64,000 nt of DNA from Chondromyces crocatus (lineage in GTDB: Bacteria > Myxococcota_A > Polyangia > Polyangiales > Polyangiaceae). A program made the position numbers and the translations under genes. This document shows, one piece after another, positions 35,445 through 46,957 of the stretch (position 1 is the stretch's first letter; each line of letters starts with the position of its first letter). Under the pieces are notes generated by a model. That model did no database searches. It saw only the letters and a list, made by a program, of their open reading frames with translations, and had not been told where the DNA came from. The stretch spans positions 9,222,501-9,286,500 of the forward strand of contig NZ_CP012159.1 in NCBI RefSeq assembly GCF_001189295.1. The letters are read 5' to 3'.

Positions 35445-35711
35445 CCGTTCCGCGCGACCTCTTCGACGAGGCGCTTCGACAGAGGTCAGCGCGTGGCTCC
35501 GGTCGGGGAATTCTGCCCCGCTCCGCCGAAGGTTCAGGCCCTGCGCTGCGACGCTCCGCGCACGCCGTGCCAGGCCACCGAGACCGTGTGACGCCCTACG
35601 TTCGTGAATGCACGGAACGACGACGACGAACCCCTACGGTCTGACATCGGCGCTCAGGTCGGCACCAAGCGATCGCGGCCAGAGAGGATGAGCGCGCGAC
35701 GTCGAATCATT

Positions 35712-35768
35712 CAATCGATCGAGACCGAATGGATCAATCGATCGACAGCCAATGGATCAATCGATCGA
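35712..35768. repeat. Three 23-bp phased copies of CAATCGATCGA
   Basis: CAATCGATCGA starts at 35712, 35735 and 35758, a period of exactly 23 bases. The last two copies share the longer context ATGGATCAATCGATCGA. The core TCGATCGA is palindromic, so each copy could be a dimer-binding site. It lies about 440 bases upstream of the geosmin synthase start. Confidence 0.85.
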
Positions 35769-36023
35769 GATACGACGCCATCGAGGCATCGGAGCGTGGC
35801 TCCGTGCACGTCATCCGTCACGAACAATCGCCGCACGGCGTCGTTTGCGATGAGCTTCCGCGATGCGCTGAACCACGCGTGCGTGTCTTCGAGAGCAAGT
35901 TTTTGTAGCTGCTCATTGCGAAACAGAACGAAATGCTGCAGGAAGTTGGTCCGCCTGCAAGCGTCATGCGAAACAGGCGCGAACATCGGCTTGCAGCAGT
36001 AAGGCCAGACGGTCCCGGGTCAC

Positions 36024-36049
36024 CTGCGGAAGCGCGCACGCTTCCGCAG
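36024..36049. promoter_or_regulatory. 11-bp perfect inverted repeat upstream of geosmin synthase
   Basis: CTGCGGAAGCG and its exact reverse complement CGCTTCCGCAG are separated by CGCA. CTTTTCT follows about 15 bases later. It may be an operator for a dimeric repressor or the stem of a terminator or leader hairpin, about 155 bases before the geosmin synthase ATG. Confidence 0.6.
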
Positions 36050-36196
36050 CGCCCACCGGCTGAGCTTTTCTGCCGCTCGCCCTCGGTCCACCGAAGGTCG
36101 TGATCCCCCCTCGGCGTGCACGCGGCGCCGTTCGAGGAGGGCCACGACGGCGAGCGGAGCTGCTGGTGACCACGGAAATGGCTGACCGTACGGTGA

Positions 36197-38488
<2,292 letters not shown>

Positions 38489-38603
38489 GGTCTCGAGGTT
38501 TGTAGGTTTGGTGCCCGATCGGCGGGCCCGGGTGCTCCGGCAGGGGGGCGCCGGGTCCGTCGTGAAGGCGAGGTTTCTTCTATCCAGCGGAGATAGGTGA
38601 GTC

Positions 38604-40016
38604 ATGTCGAATTCGTTGAAGTCCGGTTTCGATCTTGAGAAGCAGCAGCAGAGCCTCGCGACGGCAGCCGCACGGCAGCTCGCGACGACCACGAAGTCGC
38701 TCCCCCAGATGCAGGGGATCTCGTCCCGGTGGCTGCTGAAGCTGCTGCCGTGGATCCAGGTCTCCGCCGGTACGTACCGCGTCAACCGCCGCCTGAGCTA
38801 TGCGGTCGGTGACGGCCGGGTGACGTTCACCAGCACCGGGTCGAAGGTGCAGGTGATCCCGCAGGAGCTGTGCGAGCTGCCGATCCTGCGCGGTTTCGAG
38901 GACAACGATGTCCTGACTGCGCTGGCAGGCCGCTTCGAGCAGAAGGAGTACAAGGCCGGCGAGATCATCAGCGAGGCCGGCAAGGAAGCCGACGCGATCT
39001 ACCTGATCGCCCACGGCAAGGTGAACAAGATCGGCGCCGGGAAGTACGGCGAGCCGACGGTGCTCGAGGTGCTCGCCGATGGCGATCACTACAGCTACGA
39101 GGCGATCCTCGAGTCGCAGGACTACTGGGAGTTCACCGTCAAGGCGGTGACGCCCTGCACGGTGCTGACCATGCAGCAGAGCGCGTTCGAGGCGGTGGTC
39201 GCCGCGTTCCCGACCCTGCAGAAGCACATCGACGACTTCAAGGCCCGCGCAAAGAAGAAGCAGGACACGACGGGTCAGGCGCCGATCGAGCTGGCCGCGG
39301 GTCACCACGGCGAGCCCGTGCTGCCCACGACCTACGTGGACTACGAGACGTCGCCCCGCGAGTACGAGCTGAGCGTCGTGCAGACGGTGCTCCAGATCCA
39401 CACGCGCGTGGCCGATCTGTTCAACGAGCCGATGAACCAGACGGAGCAGCAGCTCCGCCTGACCGTCGAGGCGCTCAAGGAGCAGAAGGAGTTCGAGCTG
39501 ATCAACAACGAGGAGTTCGGCCTGCTCCACAACGCCGACCTCAAGCAGCGGATCCACACCCGCAGCGGCCCCCCCACGCCGGACGACATGGACGAGCTGC
39601 TCGCGACGGTGTGGAAGGATCCCTCGTTCTTCCTCGCCCACCCGCGCGCGATCGCCGCGTTCGGCCAGGAGTGCAGCCGCCGTGGGGTGTACCCGACGAG
39701 CATCGACGTGGGCGGCAACCAGGTGCCCGCGTGGCGCGGCATCCCGATCTTCCCCTGCAACAAGATCCCCGTCTCGGAGGGTCGCACCAGCTCGATCCTG
39801 CTGATGCGGACCGGGGAGAAGAACCAGGGCGTCGTCGGCCTGCACCCGACCGCGATCCCGGACGAGATCGAGCCGAGCCTCTCGGTGCGGTTCATGGGGA
39901 TCAACGAGAAGGCGATCATCCAGTACCTGGTGAGCACCTACTTCTCGACGGCCGTGCTGGTGCCGGACGCACTGGGCATCCTCGAGAGCGTCGAGATCGG
40001 TCGGTCCAGGGACTGA
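38604..40016 (+). CDS. Family 2B encapsulin shell protein with cNMP-binding-like insertion (shell 1)
   Basis: A 470-residue HK97-fold shell protein of the SrpI/Family 2 type. The N-terminal arm [20 protein letters not shown] and [20 protein letters not shown], and the later blocks [47 protein letters not shown] and [21 protein letters not shown], are the recognisable shell elements. Residues about 92-215 are an inserted cyclic-nucleotide-binding-like domain ([29 protein letters not shown] ... [12 protein letters not shown]). The Glu and Arg of the usual phosphate-binding cassette are missing, so nucleotide binding is doubtful. An AGGTGA ribosome-binding site precedes the ATG. It follows geosmin synthase and precedes a second shell gene; Family 2B shells are known partners of terpene cyclases. 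Confidence 0.9.
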   Translation: MSNSLKSGFDLEKQQQSLATAAARQLATTTKSLPQMQGISSRWLLKLLPWIQVSAGTYRVNRRLSYAVGDGRVTFTSTGSKVQVIPQELCELPILRGFEDNDVLTALAGRFEQKEYKAGEIISEAGKEADAIYLIAHGKVNKIGAGKYGEPTVLEVLADGDHYSYEAILESQDYWEFTVKAVTPCTVLTMQQSAFEAVVAAFPTLQKHIDDFKARAKKKQDTTGQAPIELAAGHHGEPVLPTTYVDYETSPREYELSVVQTVLQIHTRVADLFNEPMNQTEQQLRLTVEALKEQKEFELINNEEFGLLHNADLKQRIHTRSGPPTPDDMDELLATVWKDPSFFLAHPRAIAAFGQECSRRGVYPTSIDVGGNQVPAWRGIPIFPCNKIPVSEGRTSSILLMRTGEKNQGVVGLHPTAIPDEIEPSLSVRFMGINEKAIIQYLVSTYFSTAVLVPDALGILESVEIGRSRD

Positions 40017-40038
40017 GCGATCCGCGGCAGGTGTGGTC

Positions 40039-40082
40039 GTGATCCTCTTCCGGTCGGCGATGTTCGGCCGGAGGGGGATCAC
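40039..40082 (+). ncRNA. Strong RNA hairpin between the two encapsulin genes
   Basis: The sequence 40039-40056 pairs with 40065-40082 in an 18-bp stem beginning GTGATCC and ending GGATCAC, with three G-U pairs and an 8-base loop. It starts 22 bases after the shell 1 stop and ends 42 bases before the shell 2 start. No U-run follows, so it is not a standard intrinsic terminator; it may stabilise or process the mRNA. Confidence 0.6.
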
Positions 40083-40124
40083 GCCACCCCGCCCTAGATG
40101 GCGAATGAAGGCGAGAGGTACGTC

Positions 40125-41531
40125 ATGGCGAATTCAGTGAATTCCGTTGGCGGCGTGGATCTCGACAGGCTGCATTCGAGCCTGAGCACGGCCGCGGCTC
40201 GGCAACTGGCGACGACGACGAAGTCGGAGCCGCACATGCTGGGGATCACGCCGCGGTGGTTGCTGCGGATGCTCCCCTGGGTCGAGGTGACGGCAGGCAC
40301 GTTCCGCGTCAACCGCCGCATGAGCTATGCGGTGGGCGACGGGCGGCTGAGCTTCAGCAACATCGGCGTGAAGGTGCAGGTCGTGCCGCAGGAGCTGTCC
40401 GAGCTGCCCCTGCTGCGCGGCTTCTCGGACGACGAGGTGCTGAACGTACTGGCCAGCCGGTTCGAGCAGAAGGAATACAAGCCCGGTGATTTCATCGTCA
40501 CCAAGGGGCAACCCGCAGAGCACGTGTTCCTGATCGCTCACGGCAAGGCGAGGAAGATCGGGAGCAACGAGTACGGCGCCGAGATCACGCTCGACACGCT
40601 CGCCGACGGTGACCATTTCGGTGACCAGGCGATCGTGGAGTCGAATGATTTCTGGGCGTATTCGGTGAAGGCGGTCACGCCGTGCACGGTGCTGTCGCTG
40701 CCGGAGAAGGTCTTCGAGGATCTGATCCAGCAGTCGCCGGCGCTGAGCGCGCACGTGGAGCAGTTCAAGCTCAAGCTGCGGCAGCCGCAGGACAAGGCGG
40801 GTCAGGCAGCGATCAAGCTGGCTGCTGGGCACTCGGGCGAGCCGGAGCTGCCCGGGACCTACGTCGACTACGAGCTGTCTCCCCGAGAGTACGAGCTGAA
40901 CGTGGCGCAGACCGTGCTCAAGGTCCACAGCCGCGTGTCGGATCTGTTCAATGATCCGATGGATCAGCTCCAGCAGCAGCTCCGGTTGACCATCGAGGCG
41001 CTGCGAGAGCGGCAGGAGTGGGAGTTGATCAACAACACCGACTTCGGCCTTCTGCACAACGCCGACCTGAAGCAGCGGGTCAACACGCGCAGTGGGCCGC
41101 CGACGCCCGATGACATGGACGAGCTGCTCTCGCGGCGACGCAAGTCGCGGTTCTTCCTGGCTCACCCGCGGACGATTGCGGCCTTCGGGCGGCAGTGCAC
41201 GCGGCGGGGGCTCTACCCGACCTGCGTCGAGGTGCAGGGGAGCAAGGTGCTGGCGTGGCGCGGGGTGCCGATCCTGCCCTGCGACAAGATCCCCATCTCC
41301 GAGACGCAGACCAGCTCCATCCTGGTGATGCGGACGGGGCAGGACGATCAGGGCGTGATCGGGCTGCACCGGACCGGGATCCCCGACGAGGTGGAGCCGG
41401 GTCTGTCGGTGCGGCGGATGGACGTCGACGACAAGGCGATCGGGTCGTACCTGGTCAGCACGTACTTCTCGGCGGCGCTCCTCATCCCCGACGCGCTCGG
41501 CGTGCTCGAGAACGTCGAACTCGGTCACTGA
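40125..41531 (+). CDS. Family 2B encapsulin shell protein with cNMP-binding-like insertion (shell 2)
   Basis: A 468-residue paralogue of shell 1 with the same domain order and clearly alignable sequence throughout ([61 protein letters not shown]). The start at 40125 is chosen over 40098 because it has a GAGAGG ribosome-binding site and aligns with shell 1. The inserted cNMP-like domain (about 92-215) reads [29 protein letters not shown] ... [12 protein letters not shown] and again lacks the cassette Arg. One local difference is [14 protein letters not shown] where shell 1 has [15 protein letters not shown]. Two distinct shell proteins side by side suggest a mixed two-component compartment. 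Confidence 0.9.
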   Translation: MANSVNSVGGVDLDRLHSSLSTAAARQLATTTKSEPHMLGITPRWLLRMLPWVEVTAGTFRVNRRMSYAVGDGRLSFSNIGVKVQVVPQELSELPLLRGFSDDEVLNVLASRFEQKEYKPGDFIVTKGQPAEHVFLIAHGKARKIGSNEYGAEITLDTLADGDHFGDQAIVESNDFWAYSVKAVTPCTVLSLPEKVFEDLIQQSPALSAHVEQFKLKLRQPQDKAGQAAIKLAAGHSGEPELPGTYVDYELSPREYELNVAQTVLKVHSRVSDLFNDPMDQLQQQLRLTIEALRERQEWELINNTDFGLLHNADLKQRVNTRSGPPTPDDMDELLSRRRKSRFFLAHPRTIAAFGRQCTRRGLYPTCVEVQGSKVLAWRGVPILPCDKIPISETQTSSILVMRTGQDDQGVIGLHRTGIPDEVEPGLSVRRMDVDDKAIGSYLVSTYFSAALLIPDALGVLENVELGH

Positions 41532-41874
41532 GCAGCTTCGCTCGTCGAGCGTCGTTCCACGACGGCGCGGGAGCCCTCCTGCGCCGCGTGGCCGGCTCGA
41601 CGAGGCGTGGCTCGTTCCGGTGAGGACGCCCCGTCCGCGTCCGCTTACGACGGTCCTTCCCGCCCCCCACACAAGCCTCCGACCACCACGGTTTTCTGCT
41701 TTGTGGTCCTGCACTCCAGGCTCGACGACATCTCGTCGCGGCCTTCGTGCACGACGCGGCTTCCGCTTGCGCGGGCCGGTCGAAGCCCCATATCAAGGAC
41801 GTTGCACCTCCCTGTTCTCAGCAAGGCTCGGGCGCTCGTCGGGGGGGGCGCGCTCGACCGGGGAGCTTCCGACC
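41532..41874. other. Intergenic region between encapsulin and PAS-STAS gene
   Basis: About 340 bases. A short perfect inverted repeat GCTCGTCGAGC lies just after the shell 2 stop. Homopolymeric G (GGGGGGGG near 41841-41848) occurs shortly before the following gene. No gene recognised. Confidence 0.45.
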
Positions 41875-42825
41875 TTGCAGCACGAAGATGCAGCCCAAGG
41901 CACCATCGACGCTCTGAAGCGTGAGATCGACGCCCTGCAACGTCGGGTCGCAGAGCTGGAGATCCCCGCGCGGCGTTACCAGGCGCTGTGCGCAGCGGAT
42001 CTGCTGAGCGTCCAGATTTTCGCTCCCGACGGGCGCACGCTGGAGGTGAATCGCGGCTGGGAGCACCTCTGGCGGCTGCGGCTGGAAGACGTCCGCGCGT
42101 ACAACATCCGTCAGGACCCTGCACTGGCCACGAGGGGGGTGGCGCCGTTCGTGGAGCGTGCCTTCGGACAGGGGGAGCCGGTGCGGTTGCCCGCCATTCG
42201 CTACGATCCCCTCGACACCGGGATCCTCCACGAAGGCGCCACGCGGTGGGTGACGACGACGATTCACCCGATCCTGGACGAGGCGGGCGGCATCCGGGAG
42301 GTGGTGCTGATTCACGCCGACATCGGGGAACTCAAGCAATCCGAAGAGGAGCTGCTCCAGCAGCAGAAGCTGCTCGAGGCGGCCGTCGAGGAGCGTACGG
42401 CGGAGCTCTCGCAGAAGCTCGCCGTCATCCACGAACAGCAGCGCGCCATTGCGGCGCTGTCGACGCCGGTGCTCCGCATCTGGGACGGGGTGCTGGCGCT
42501 GCCCCTCATCGATCGGATCGACGCCGAGCGCGCGGCCCGGGTGCTCGATGTGCTGCTCCACGCGATCGTGGAGACGAGCGCAGAATTCGTGATCATCGAC
42601 GTGAGCGGCGTGCCCTTCGTGGACGCGGAGGTCGCGGGCTACCTGCGCAATGCGGTGCGCGCGGCCGGGCTGCTGGGGTCTCGCTGCATCATCGTCGGGA
42701 TCTCGGCGGAGATGGCGCGGGCCCTGGTCGCGCACGACCTGGGGTTCGAGGGGGTGCCGACGTTCGCCAGGCTCCAGGAGGGGTTGCGGCTCGCGATGGC
42801 CCACGAGCGGCGGGCGATGCGCTGA
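41875..42825 (+). CDS. PAS-STAS (RsbR-like) regulatory protein
   Basis: About 316 residues from a TTG at 41875, which has GGGGAG upstream; longer frames reach to 41620 but look non-coding. A short coiled coil (IDALKREIDALQRRVAELE) leads to a PAS domain (ADLLSVQIFAPDGRTLEVNRGWEHLW ... VTTTIHPILDEAGGIREVVLIHADI), a second coiled coil (SEEELLQQQKLLEAAVEERTAEL), and a STAS domain with RsbR-type signature LRIWDGVLALPLIDRIDAERA. Where RsbR proteins have VDT with a phosphorylated Thr, this protein has FVDAEVAGYL, so that phosphorylation site is absent. It follows the encapsulin genes in the same direction; a regulatory link is possible but unproven. Confidence 0.8.
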   Translation: MQHEDAAQGTIDALKREIDALQRRVAELEIPARRYQALCAADLLSVQIFAPDGRTLEVNRGWEHLWRLRLEDVRAYNIRQDPALATRGVAPFVERAFGQGEPVRLPAIRYDPLDTGILHEGATRWVTTTIHPILDEAGGIREVVLIHADIGELKQSEEELLQQQKLLEAAVEERTAELSQKLAVIHEQQRAIAALSTPVLRIWDGVLALPLIDRIDAERAARVLDVLLHAIVETSAEFVIIDVSGVPFVDAEVAGYLRNAVRAAGLLGSRCIIVGISAEMARALVAHDLGFEGVPTFARLQEGLRLAMAHERRAMR

Positions 42826-42970
42826 GGGGTCGGCGCAGGAGCGACACACCGGGGGCAGGCCACGAGATCGCCCTTCCATCCGAAATTACGTTATCGTGTC
42901 CGTGGGAATGGCCAGGTCACCGCTCCGAAAGCCTCGCAGCGCCGACCCGCAACGGAGGCATCATTCAGCC

Positions 42971-43495
42971 ATGGTGCGAATTCGTGCATTCGGCGCGCTG
43001 CTCGTGAGCGCAATGCTCACATCTTCCTGTAGCAACGCACGGGAGCGCGCCGAGAGCGTGGTCTGCGACGAACTCAGGTTGATCCGAAAAGAATTCGACG
43101 AAGCGCTCTCCCGGATACGAGACGAAGTCGCCCTGGCAAGCAACGCCACCGCTGGCAAAGGCATGCGCGTCACGCACTGCGCGGCCGCAGCAAGCAGCGG
43201 GCAGCTCCTCGCGACACGGCTCGAGTTCGCCGAGGGACTGATGACCGGTGTCCGCAGCATGGTGCCAGACGAAGAGAGGCCGTCGTTGCTGCACGGCCAG
43301 CCCGATCTCGGTTCCGACGTCGCGTCTCGCTGGGGCAACGCGATGTTCATCACCTGCGCGCATACGAAGACCGAGGCCGATATGGCGCAGCTCGGGACCG
43401 AGCTCGCCCTCGTCGCGACCTCGCTCGCCGACATGGAACGTTCGGTGCGCGAGCGCCTCGACGCGGTGCCGTGCCCGAGGAGCGCCGCCCGCTGA
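42971..43495 (+). CDS. Small lipoprotein of unknown function
   Basis: A 174-residue protein with a signal peptide ending in LTSSC. The mature part is mainly helical and contains four Cys (CDELRLIRKEFDEAL, THCAAAASSGQLLATRLEF, FITCAHTKTEADMAQL, VPCPRSAAR). I do not recognise the family. An 8-bp repeat starts within its stop codon. Confidence 0.65.
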   Translation: MVRIRAFGALLVSAMLTSSCSNARERAESVVCDELRLIRKEFDEALSRIRDEVALASNATAGKGMRVTHCAAAASSGQLLATRLEFAEGLMTGVRSMVPDEERPSLLHGQPDLGSDVASRWGNAMFITCAHTKTEADMAQLGTELALVATSLADMERSVRERLDAVPCPRSAAR

Positions 43496-43533
43496 CGCGC
43501 CGACGCGCCGACGCGCCGACGCGCCGACGCGCC
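43494..43533 (+). repeat. Five tandem copies of GACGCGCC
   Basis: Perfect 8-bp microsatellite starting at the stop codon of the small lipoprotein gene and ending 18 bases before the convergent phosphatase gene. Confidence 0.95.
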
Positions 43534-43551
43534 GGCCCGCGACGTGATGGC

Positions 43552-44565
43552 TCAGAATCCACGGTTGGCGAGGACGGCTTCTTCCTCGGCGCAGGCGGCG
43601 TTCTGCGTGGCGCTGGTGCGGGCTGCAGCGAGTTCGGTTCGGGCGCGGGCGAGATCGCGCACGAAGGCGGGTTCGGCGCGGAGACGTGCGATGACGGTCG
43701 CGCCCACGAGGCGCCCTGCGTCGACGTCGCTGGCGTAGTGAATGCCGCAGACCACGCGGCTGTCACCGAAGGCAATGCCGCGCCTGGCCACGGCCTCCGC
43801 CCGGTCGGGGGCCAGTTCCATCAGGACCAGCGCCCACGCCCACCCGGTGGCGGCGTGACCCGAGGGGTACGAGGCGTTCGGGGGGCGAGCCTCCGGTGGG
43901 ATGCAGGTGGTGGTCTCGGCGACGGCGTACGGTCGCTTTCGCGCGAACCGTTGCTTCGCGCGTTCGCCGCCCGCGCCGACGTCGGAGGTGACGCGCGCGA
44001 GGAGCCGCGTGAGGATCGGCATCGTTGCGGGATCGAAGGTGACGCCGAGGGCGCACTCGAAGGCCCGCGGCGCCACGGGGGTCTCCAGGTCATTGTCGCG
44101 GGCTGCCCATTGCCACCGGGCGCTGCCCTGGAGGGCTCGGACCTTCTGTTCGATGGCGCGGTCCGTCGCGTCGCCCGGAGAGCCAGGCGCCGGGGGAGGC
44201 GGCAAGAAGTGGGTGCCGTCGGGGGCTTCGTCGCCCAGGTAGCCGCGGGGGTGGTCCTTGCCGTCCTTCCAGAGCGGGATCGCGGCGGTGTCGTCGGTCG
44301 CCGGGAGGGCCGCGTCGGTCTTCCCGTCGTCCGTGGGATGCGCGCCCAGTGAGGTCGTTCCGCCCGCCAGCACGGGCGCAGAGGCCTCGGGTCCACCGAG
44401 CGTCGTGCCGGGCGCACCGCAAGCGGTCGCGGCGTGAGCGAGGGCGGCGCTCAGCAGGAGCCATGCGCTCCTGCGGACCAGGCCGCTCGGGAGGACACGC
44501 TGCCCGATGGACAGGGCCGGCTCGGGCGCGACGTCGGGCGGGAGAGGTGTCGGTCGTTCGTCCAT
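43552..44565 (-). CDS. Class A acid phosphatase-like PAP2 protein
   Basis: A 337-residue protein with a hydrophobic segment after about 40 residues (SAWLLLSAALAHAATACG) that could be a signal peptide or lipoprotein signal. The three PAP2 motifs are present as KQRFARKRP, ASYPSGHAATGWAWA and DSRVVCGIHYASD, the last with the SR of bacterial non-specific class A acid phosphatases. It therefore probably hydrolyses phosphomonoesters in the periplasm. The start at 44565 has AAGGA upstream; an in-frame start at 44664 is less likely. It is convergent with the small lipoprotein gene and divergent from the M23-like gene. Confidence 0.85.
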   Translation of the reverse strand: MDERPTPLPPDVAPEPALSIGQRVLPSGLVRRSAWLLLSAALAHAATACGAPGTTLGGPEASAPVLAGGTTSLGAHPTDDGKTDAALPATDDTAAIPLWKDGKDHPRGYLGDEAPDGTHFLPPPPAPGSPGDATDRAIEQKVRALQGSARWQWAARDNDLETPVAPRAFECALGVTFDPATMPILTRLLARVTSDVGAGGERAKQRFARKRPYAVAETTTCIPPEARPPNASYPSGHAATGWAWALVLMELAPDRAEAVARRGIAFGDSRVVCGIHYASDVDAGRLVGATVIARLRAEPAFVRDLARARTELAAARTSATQNAACAEEEAVLANRGF

Positions 44566-44836
44566 CGGTGCGCATCCTTTGCCGCCTGGTGGCGTCGATC
44601 CAAGGAAATCGACGGTTCCGGCGATGGACACGAGGCTGCAGCGGCAGCGGCACCACGAGGACACTCGGCCGTTTCACGCGCACGGGAGCACGGTCAGCAC
44701 GCGATGGCAGCGCGGTCGGCGCGTGACGGCAGCATGGCCGTGTGGCGCGAAAAGAGGGAGACCTCCCCCTACACGGCGCTTCCAGGGCCGGTCCGGGCTC
44801 CGGTACACTGCTCGACCAGCGCAGGAGTTCCGCTCA

Positions 44837-45646
44837 ATGACCCGCACGACGCTCAGGCTCACCGATGGTTATCCGGACGTCTCCCCTTTCCTCAATGGCG
44901 AGGTGAAGGCCCTGCAGCGGGAGCTGCAGCGGTGGGGGTACGCGGTGAAGCCGGACGGTCGGTTCGGCCCCTCGACGCAGTCGGCGGTCAAGTCGTTCCA
45001 GCGAAAGCAGGGGCTGCGCGACGATGGCATCGTGGGCACGAAGACGTGGGGGCTCTTGACGGCGAAGCAGGCGACCCAGAGCACCGGTGGGGGGTTCTCC
45101 ACGGCGGTGCCGCCCGCGCAGACGCCCGTGATCAGCACGGGGGCAGATGGGCGCTTCTTCCCGCTCTCACGGATCTTCTCCGAGAGCTGGAGCAAGGGGG
45201 CCGGGGCGTTCGGGTCGGGCCGGAACGGGCGCGCGCACGCTGGATGCGACATCTACGCGCCGCTGGGGACGTGGGTCCACGCGATCGCGAACGGTGAGGT
45301 GACCCTGGGGCCGTACTACTTCTACGCGAACACGTACGCGATCGAGGTGAACCACGGGGATTTCGTGGCGCGTTACGGAGAGGTGCAGAAGGACTCGCCG
45401 GTGCGCAAGGGCGACAAGGTGAAGGCGGGGCAGCGCATCGCCAGGGTCGGACACCTGGTGGGGATCTCGGTGAAGAGCGACATGCTCCACCTGGAGCTGT
45501 ACAAGGGCACCGCGTCGGGGGCGCTGACGGTGAAGGGGGCGGCCAGCGCGAAAAGCCCGGCCGGGCTGCCGTATCAGCGTCGGAAGGACCTGATGGATCC
45601 GACGCCGCTGCTGGCGCAGTGGCGCAAGAACCTGCCCGTCGATTGA
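44837..45646 (+). CDS. Peptidoglycan-binding, M23-like protein lacking catalytic histidines
   Basis: A 269-residue protein with an AGGAG ribosome-binding site and no signal peptide. Residues about 20-75 are a PG_binding_1 domain (LQRELQRWGYAVKPDGRFGPSTQSAVKSFQ). Residues about 115-240 are an M23/LytM-like domain. The zinc ligands are kept (HAGCD with His and Asp, and the final His of MLHLEL). The two catalytic histidines of LytM are not: the YxH motif reads RYGEV and HxH reads MLH. This variant fits a recognisable M23 subgroup with DMLHLEL endings, so it may work differently or only bind. Lack of a signal peptide next to T6SS genes suggests delivery by that system; inference. Confidence 0.8.
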   Translation: MTRTTLRLTDGYPDVSPFLNGEVKALQRELQRWGYAVKPDGRFGPSTQSAVKSFQRKQGLRDDGIVGTKTWGLLTAKQATQSTGGGFSTAVPPAQTPVISTGADGRFFPLSRIFSESWSKGAGAFGSGRNGRAHAGCDIYAPLGTWVHAIANGEVTLGPYYFYANTYAIEVNHGDFVARYGEVQKDSPVRKGDKVKAGQRIARVGHLVGISVKSDMLHLELYKGTASGALTVKGAASAKSPAGLPYQRRKDLMDPTPLLAQWRKNLPVD

Positions 45647-45647
45647 G

Positions 45648-46145
45648 CTACCGGGGCGCGGGCTTCATCCGGCTGGTGATCTCGATGAAGGTCCGCTTCT
45701 CGACGCCGTAGTTCTCGATGCGCTGGCCGATCGCGAAGCCGCACCACTGGAGCCAGCGCAGGTGCTCGGGGTTCCGGGCGTCGGCGTAGTTCCAGAGGAC
45801 GTCGTAGTGTTCGTGCAGGTGGGCGAGCCAGAAGCGGCTGGCGCGCACGAAGGCGACGCCGTGATGCGAGAGTTCCGACGTCGCGAGGAACCAGACGGAG
45901 CCGGCGCGCTCGGGGCCGGGCTCACGGGCGGGGACGACGCCGAAAACGGCAAGGGGGAGGCCGTCTAGGGTTTCGACGCAGAGGACGGGCCAGGAGGAGC
46001 CGATGCCTTCCTCCAGGACGACGAGCGGCGTCTCGCCGGAGACGGCGGCGATTTCCAGGAGGTCTTGCTCGATGAGGCGGGGGGCGAGGGCCGCGGCGTC
46101 CGCGATCTCCGCCGGCCTGAACCGGATGGTGGCGCCCCGGGTCAC
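45648..46145 (-). CDS. T7 gp13-like (DUF2833) protein
   Basis: A 165-residue protein. The GTG at 46145 overlaps the amidase stop (GTGA), so it is coupled to that gene. The sequence follows the phage T7 internal virion protein gp13/DUF2833 pattern, a GNAT-like fold: RPAEIADAAALAPRLIEQDLLEIAAVSGE, PLAVFGVVP, VWFLATSELSHHGVAFVR and NYADARNPEHLRWLQWCGF. Acetyltransferase activity is not shown for this family. It stands beside a peptidoglycan amidase, as in phage lysis or tail modules, but no other phage structural genes are near. Confidence 0.75.
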   Translation of the reverse strand: MTRGATIRFRPAEIADAAALAPRLIEQDLLEIAAVSGETPLVVLEEGIGSSWPVLCVETLDGLPLAVFGVVPAREPGPERAGSVWFLATSELSHHGVAFVRASRFWLAHLHEHYDVLWNYADARNPEHLRWLQWCGFAIGQRIENYGVEKRTFIEITSRMKPAPR

Positions 46146-46957
46146 CGGAGGTCGTCGATCATCGCCGCCGCAAGCCCCTTGGCGATCTCGGCGCGCACGG
46201 CGGCGGCATTGCCGCCGGTATTGAGCAAGGCATCCACCTTGGGGTGGGAGATGAACTCGACCTCGACCAGGCAAGAGCGGACGGCTTTCCCCAGATGCGC
46301 GTCCTTGAGGATGCCGAGCGAGAGGGGTTTGCCCTTGGCGTTGATGATGTCCTTGTCGACCTTGACCCCACGACTGGTCGCACCGGAGTCGAACTTCTTG
46401 ATCGCATTCAGCACGCCATTCTGGATCCGCTGCGCGAACATCCGGTCCTGCGACATGTTGGCGTTGTCCCAGCCGCCGATGATGGTCTCCGTCCCCCGGG
46501 TCGCCCTGCCGCCGCCGTTGTAATGGATGCTGAGGAACAGGTCGGCCCGGTTGTTCTTCGCGAAGTTCGCCCTGGTGGAGATGCCGACGTTGACGTCGCT
46601 ATCCCGGGTCATCAGCACCTTGAGGCTGAACCCTTTGCGTTTCGCGGCAGCGACCATCTCCGCGCTCTGCAATGAGCTGCGCACGAGCCTCGCGAGTTCG
46701 AGGGTCATCTTTTTCTCCAGGATGCCGCTGGAGCTGGTGGCGTTGTTCGGAGAGCTGCCCCCCACGGTTGCAGTGCCGCCATGACCGGGGTCGATGACCA
46801 CCACCCGGTCGGGACACGTCGGGCACTGGCTCACCGTCCCGCCGGCGTTCTCCGGAGGCATGTTCTCGGCCGCGCCGGCGACGTTGTTCTGCCCTCCGGT
46901 CCCCGGCGCTGGCTGTTGCGGTTCACGAACCCGCTGATCACTCTTCGGCGTACACAT
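46142..46957 (-). CDS. N-acetylmuramoyl-L-alanine amidase (Amidase_3), leaderless
   Basis: A 271-residue zinc amidase that cleaves the bond between MurNAc and the stem peptide. The Amidase_3 motifs are VVVIDPGHGG (first zinc His), GILEKKMTLELA (zinc Glu), LFLSIHYNGG (second zinc His) and SCLVEVEFISHP (catalytic Glu). The N-terminal 45 residues are polar and Pro/Asn/Gly-rich with no signal peptide. Housekeeping amidases of this type are exported, so a T6SS effector or endolysin-like role is more likely. It overlaps the gp13-like gene downstream and the 260-residue gene upstream, so all three form one operon. Confidence 0.85.
   Translation of the reverse strand: MCTPKSDQRVREPQQPAPGTGGQNNVAGAAENMPPENAGGTVSQCPTCPDRVVVIDPGHGGTATVGGSSPNNATSSSGILEKKMTLELARLVRSSLQSAEMVAAAKRKGFSLKVLMTRDSDVNVGISTRANFAKNNRADLFLSIHYNGGGRATRGTETIIGGWDNANMSQDRMFAQRIQNGVLNAIKKFDSGATSRGVKVDKDIINAKGKPLSLGILKDAHLGKAVRSCLVEVEFISHPKVDALLNTGGNAAAVRAEIAKGLAAAMIDDLR

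Noticed and set aside
35604-36002. 132-residue frame upstream of geosmin synthase
   Set aside because: Its product covers the 23-bp repeats and has no recognisable features; the region is better read as regulatory.
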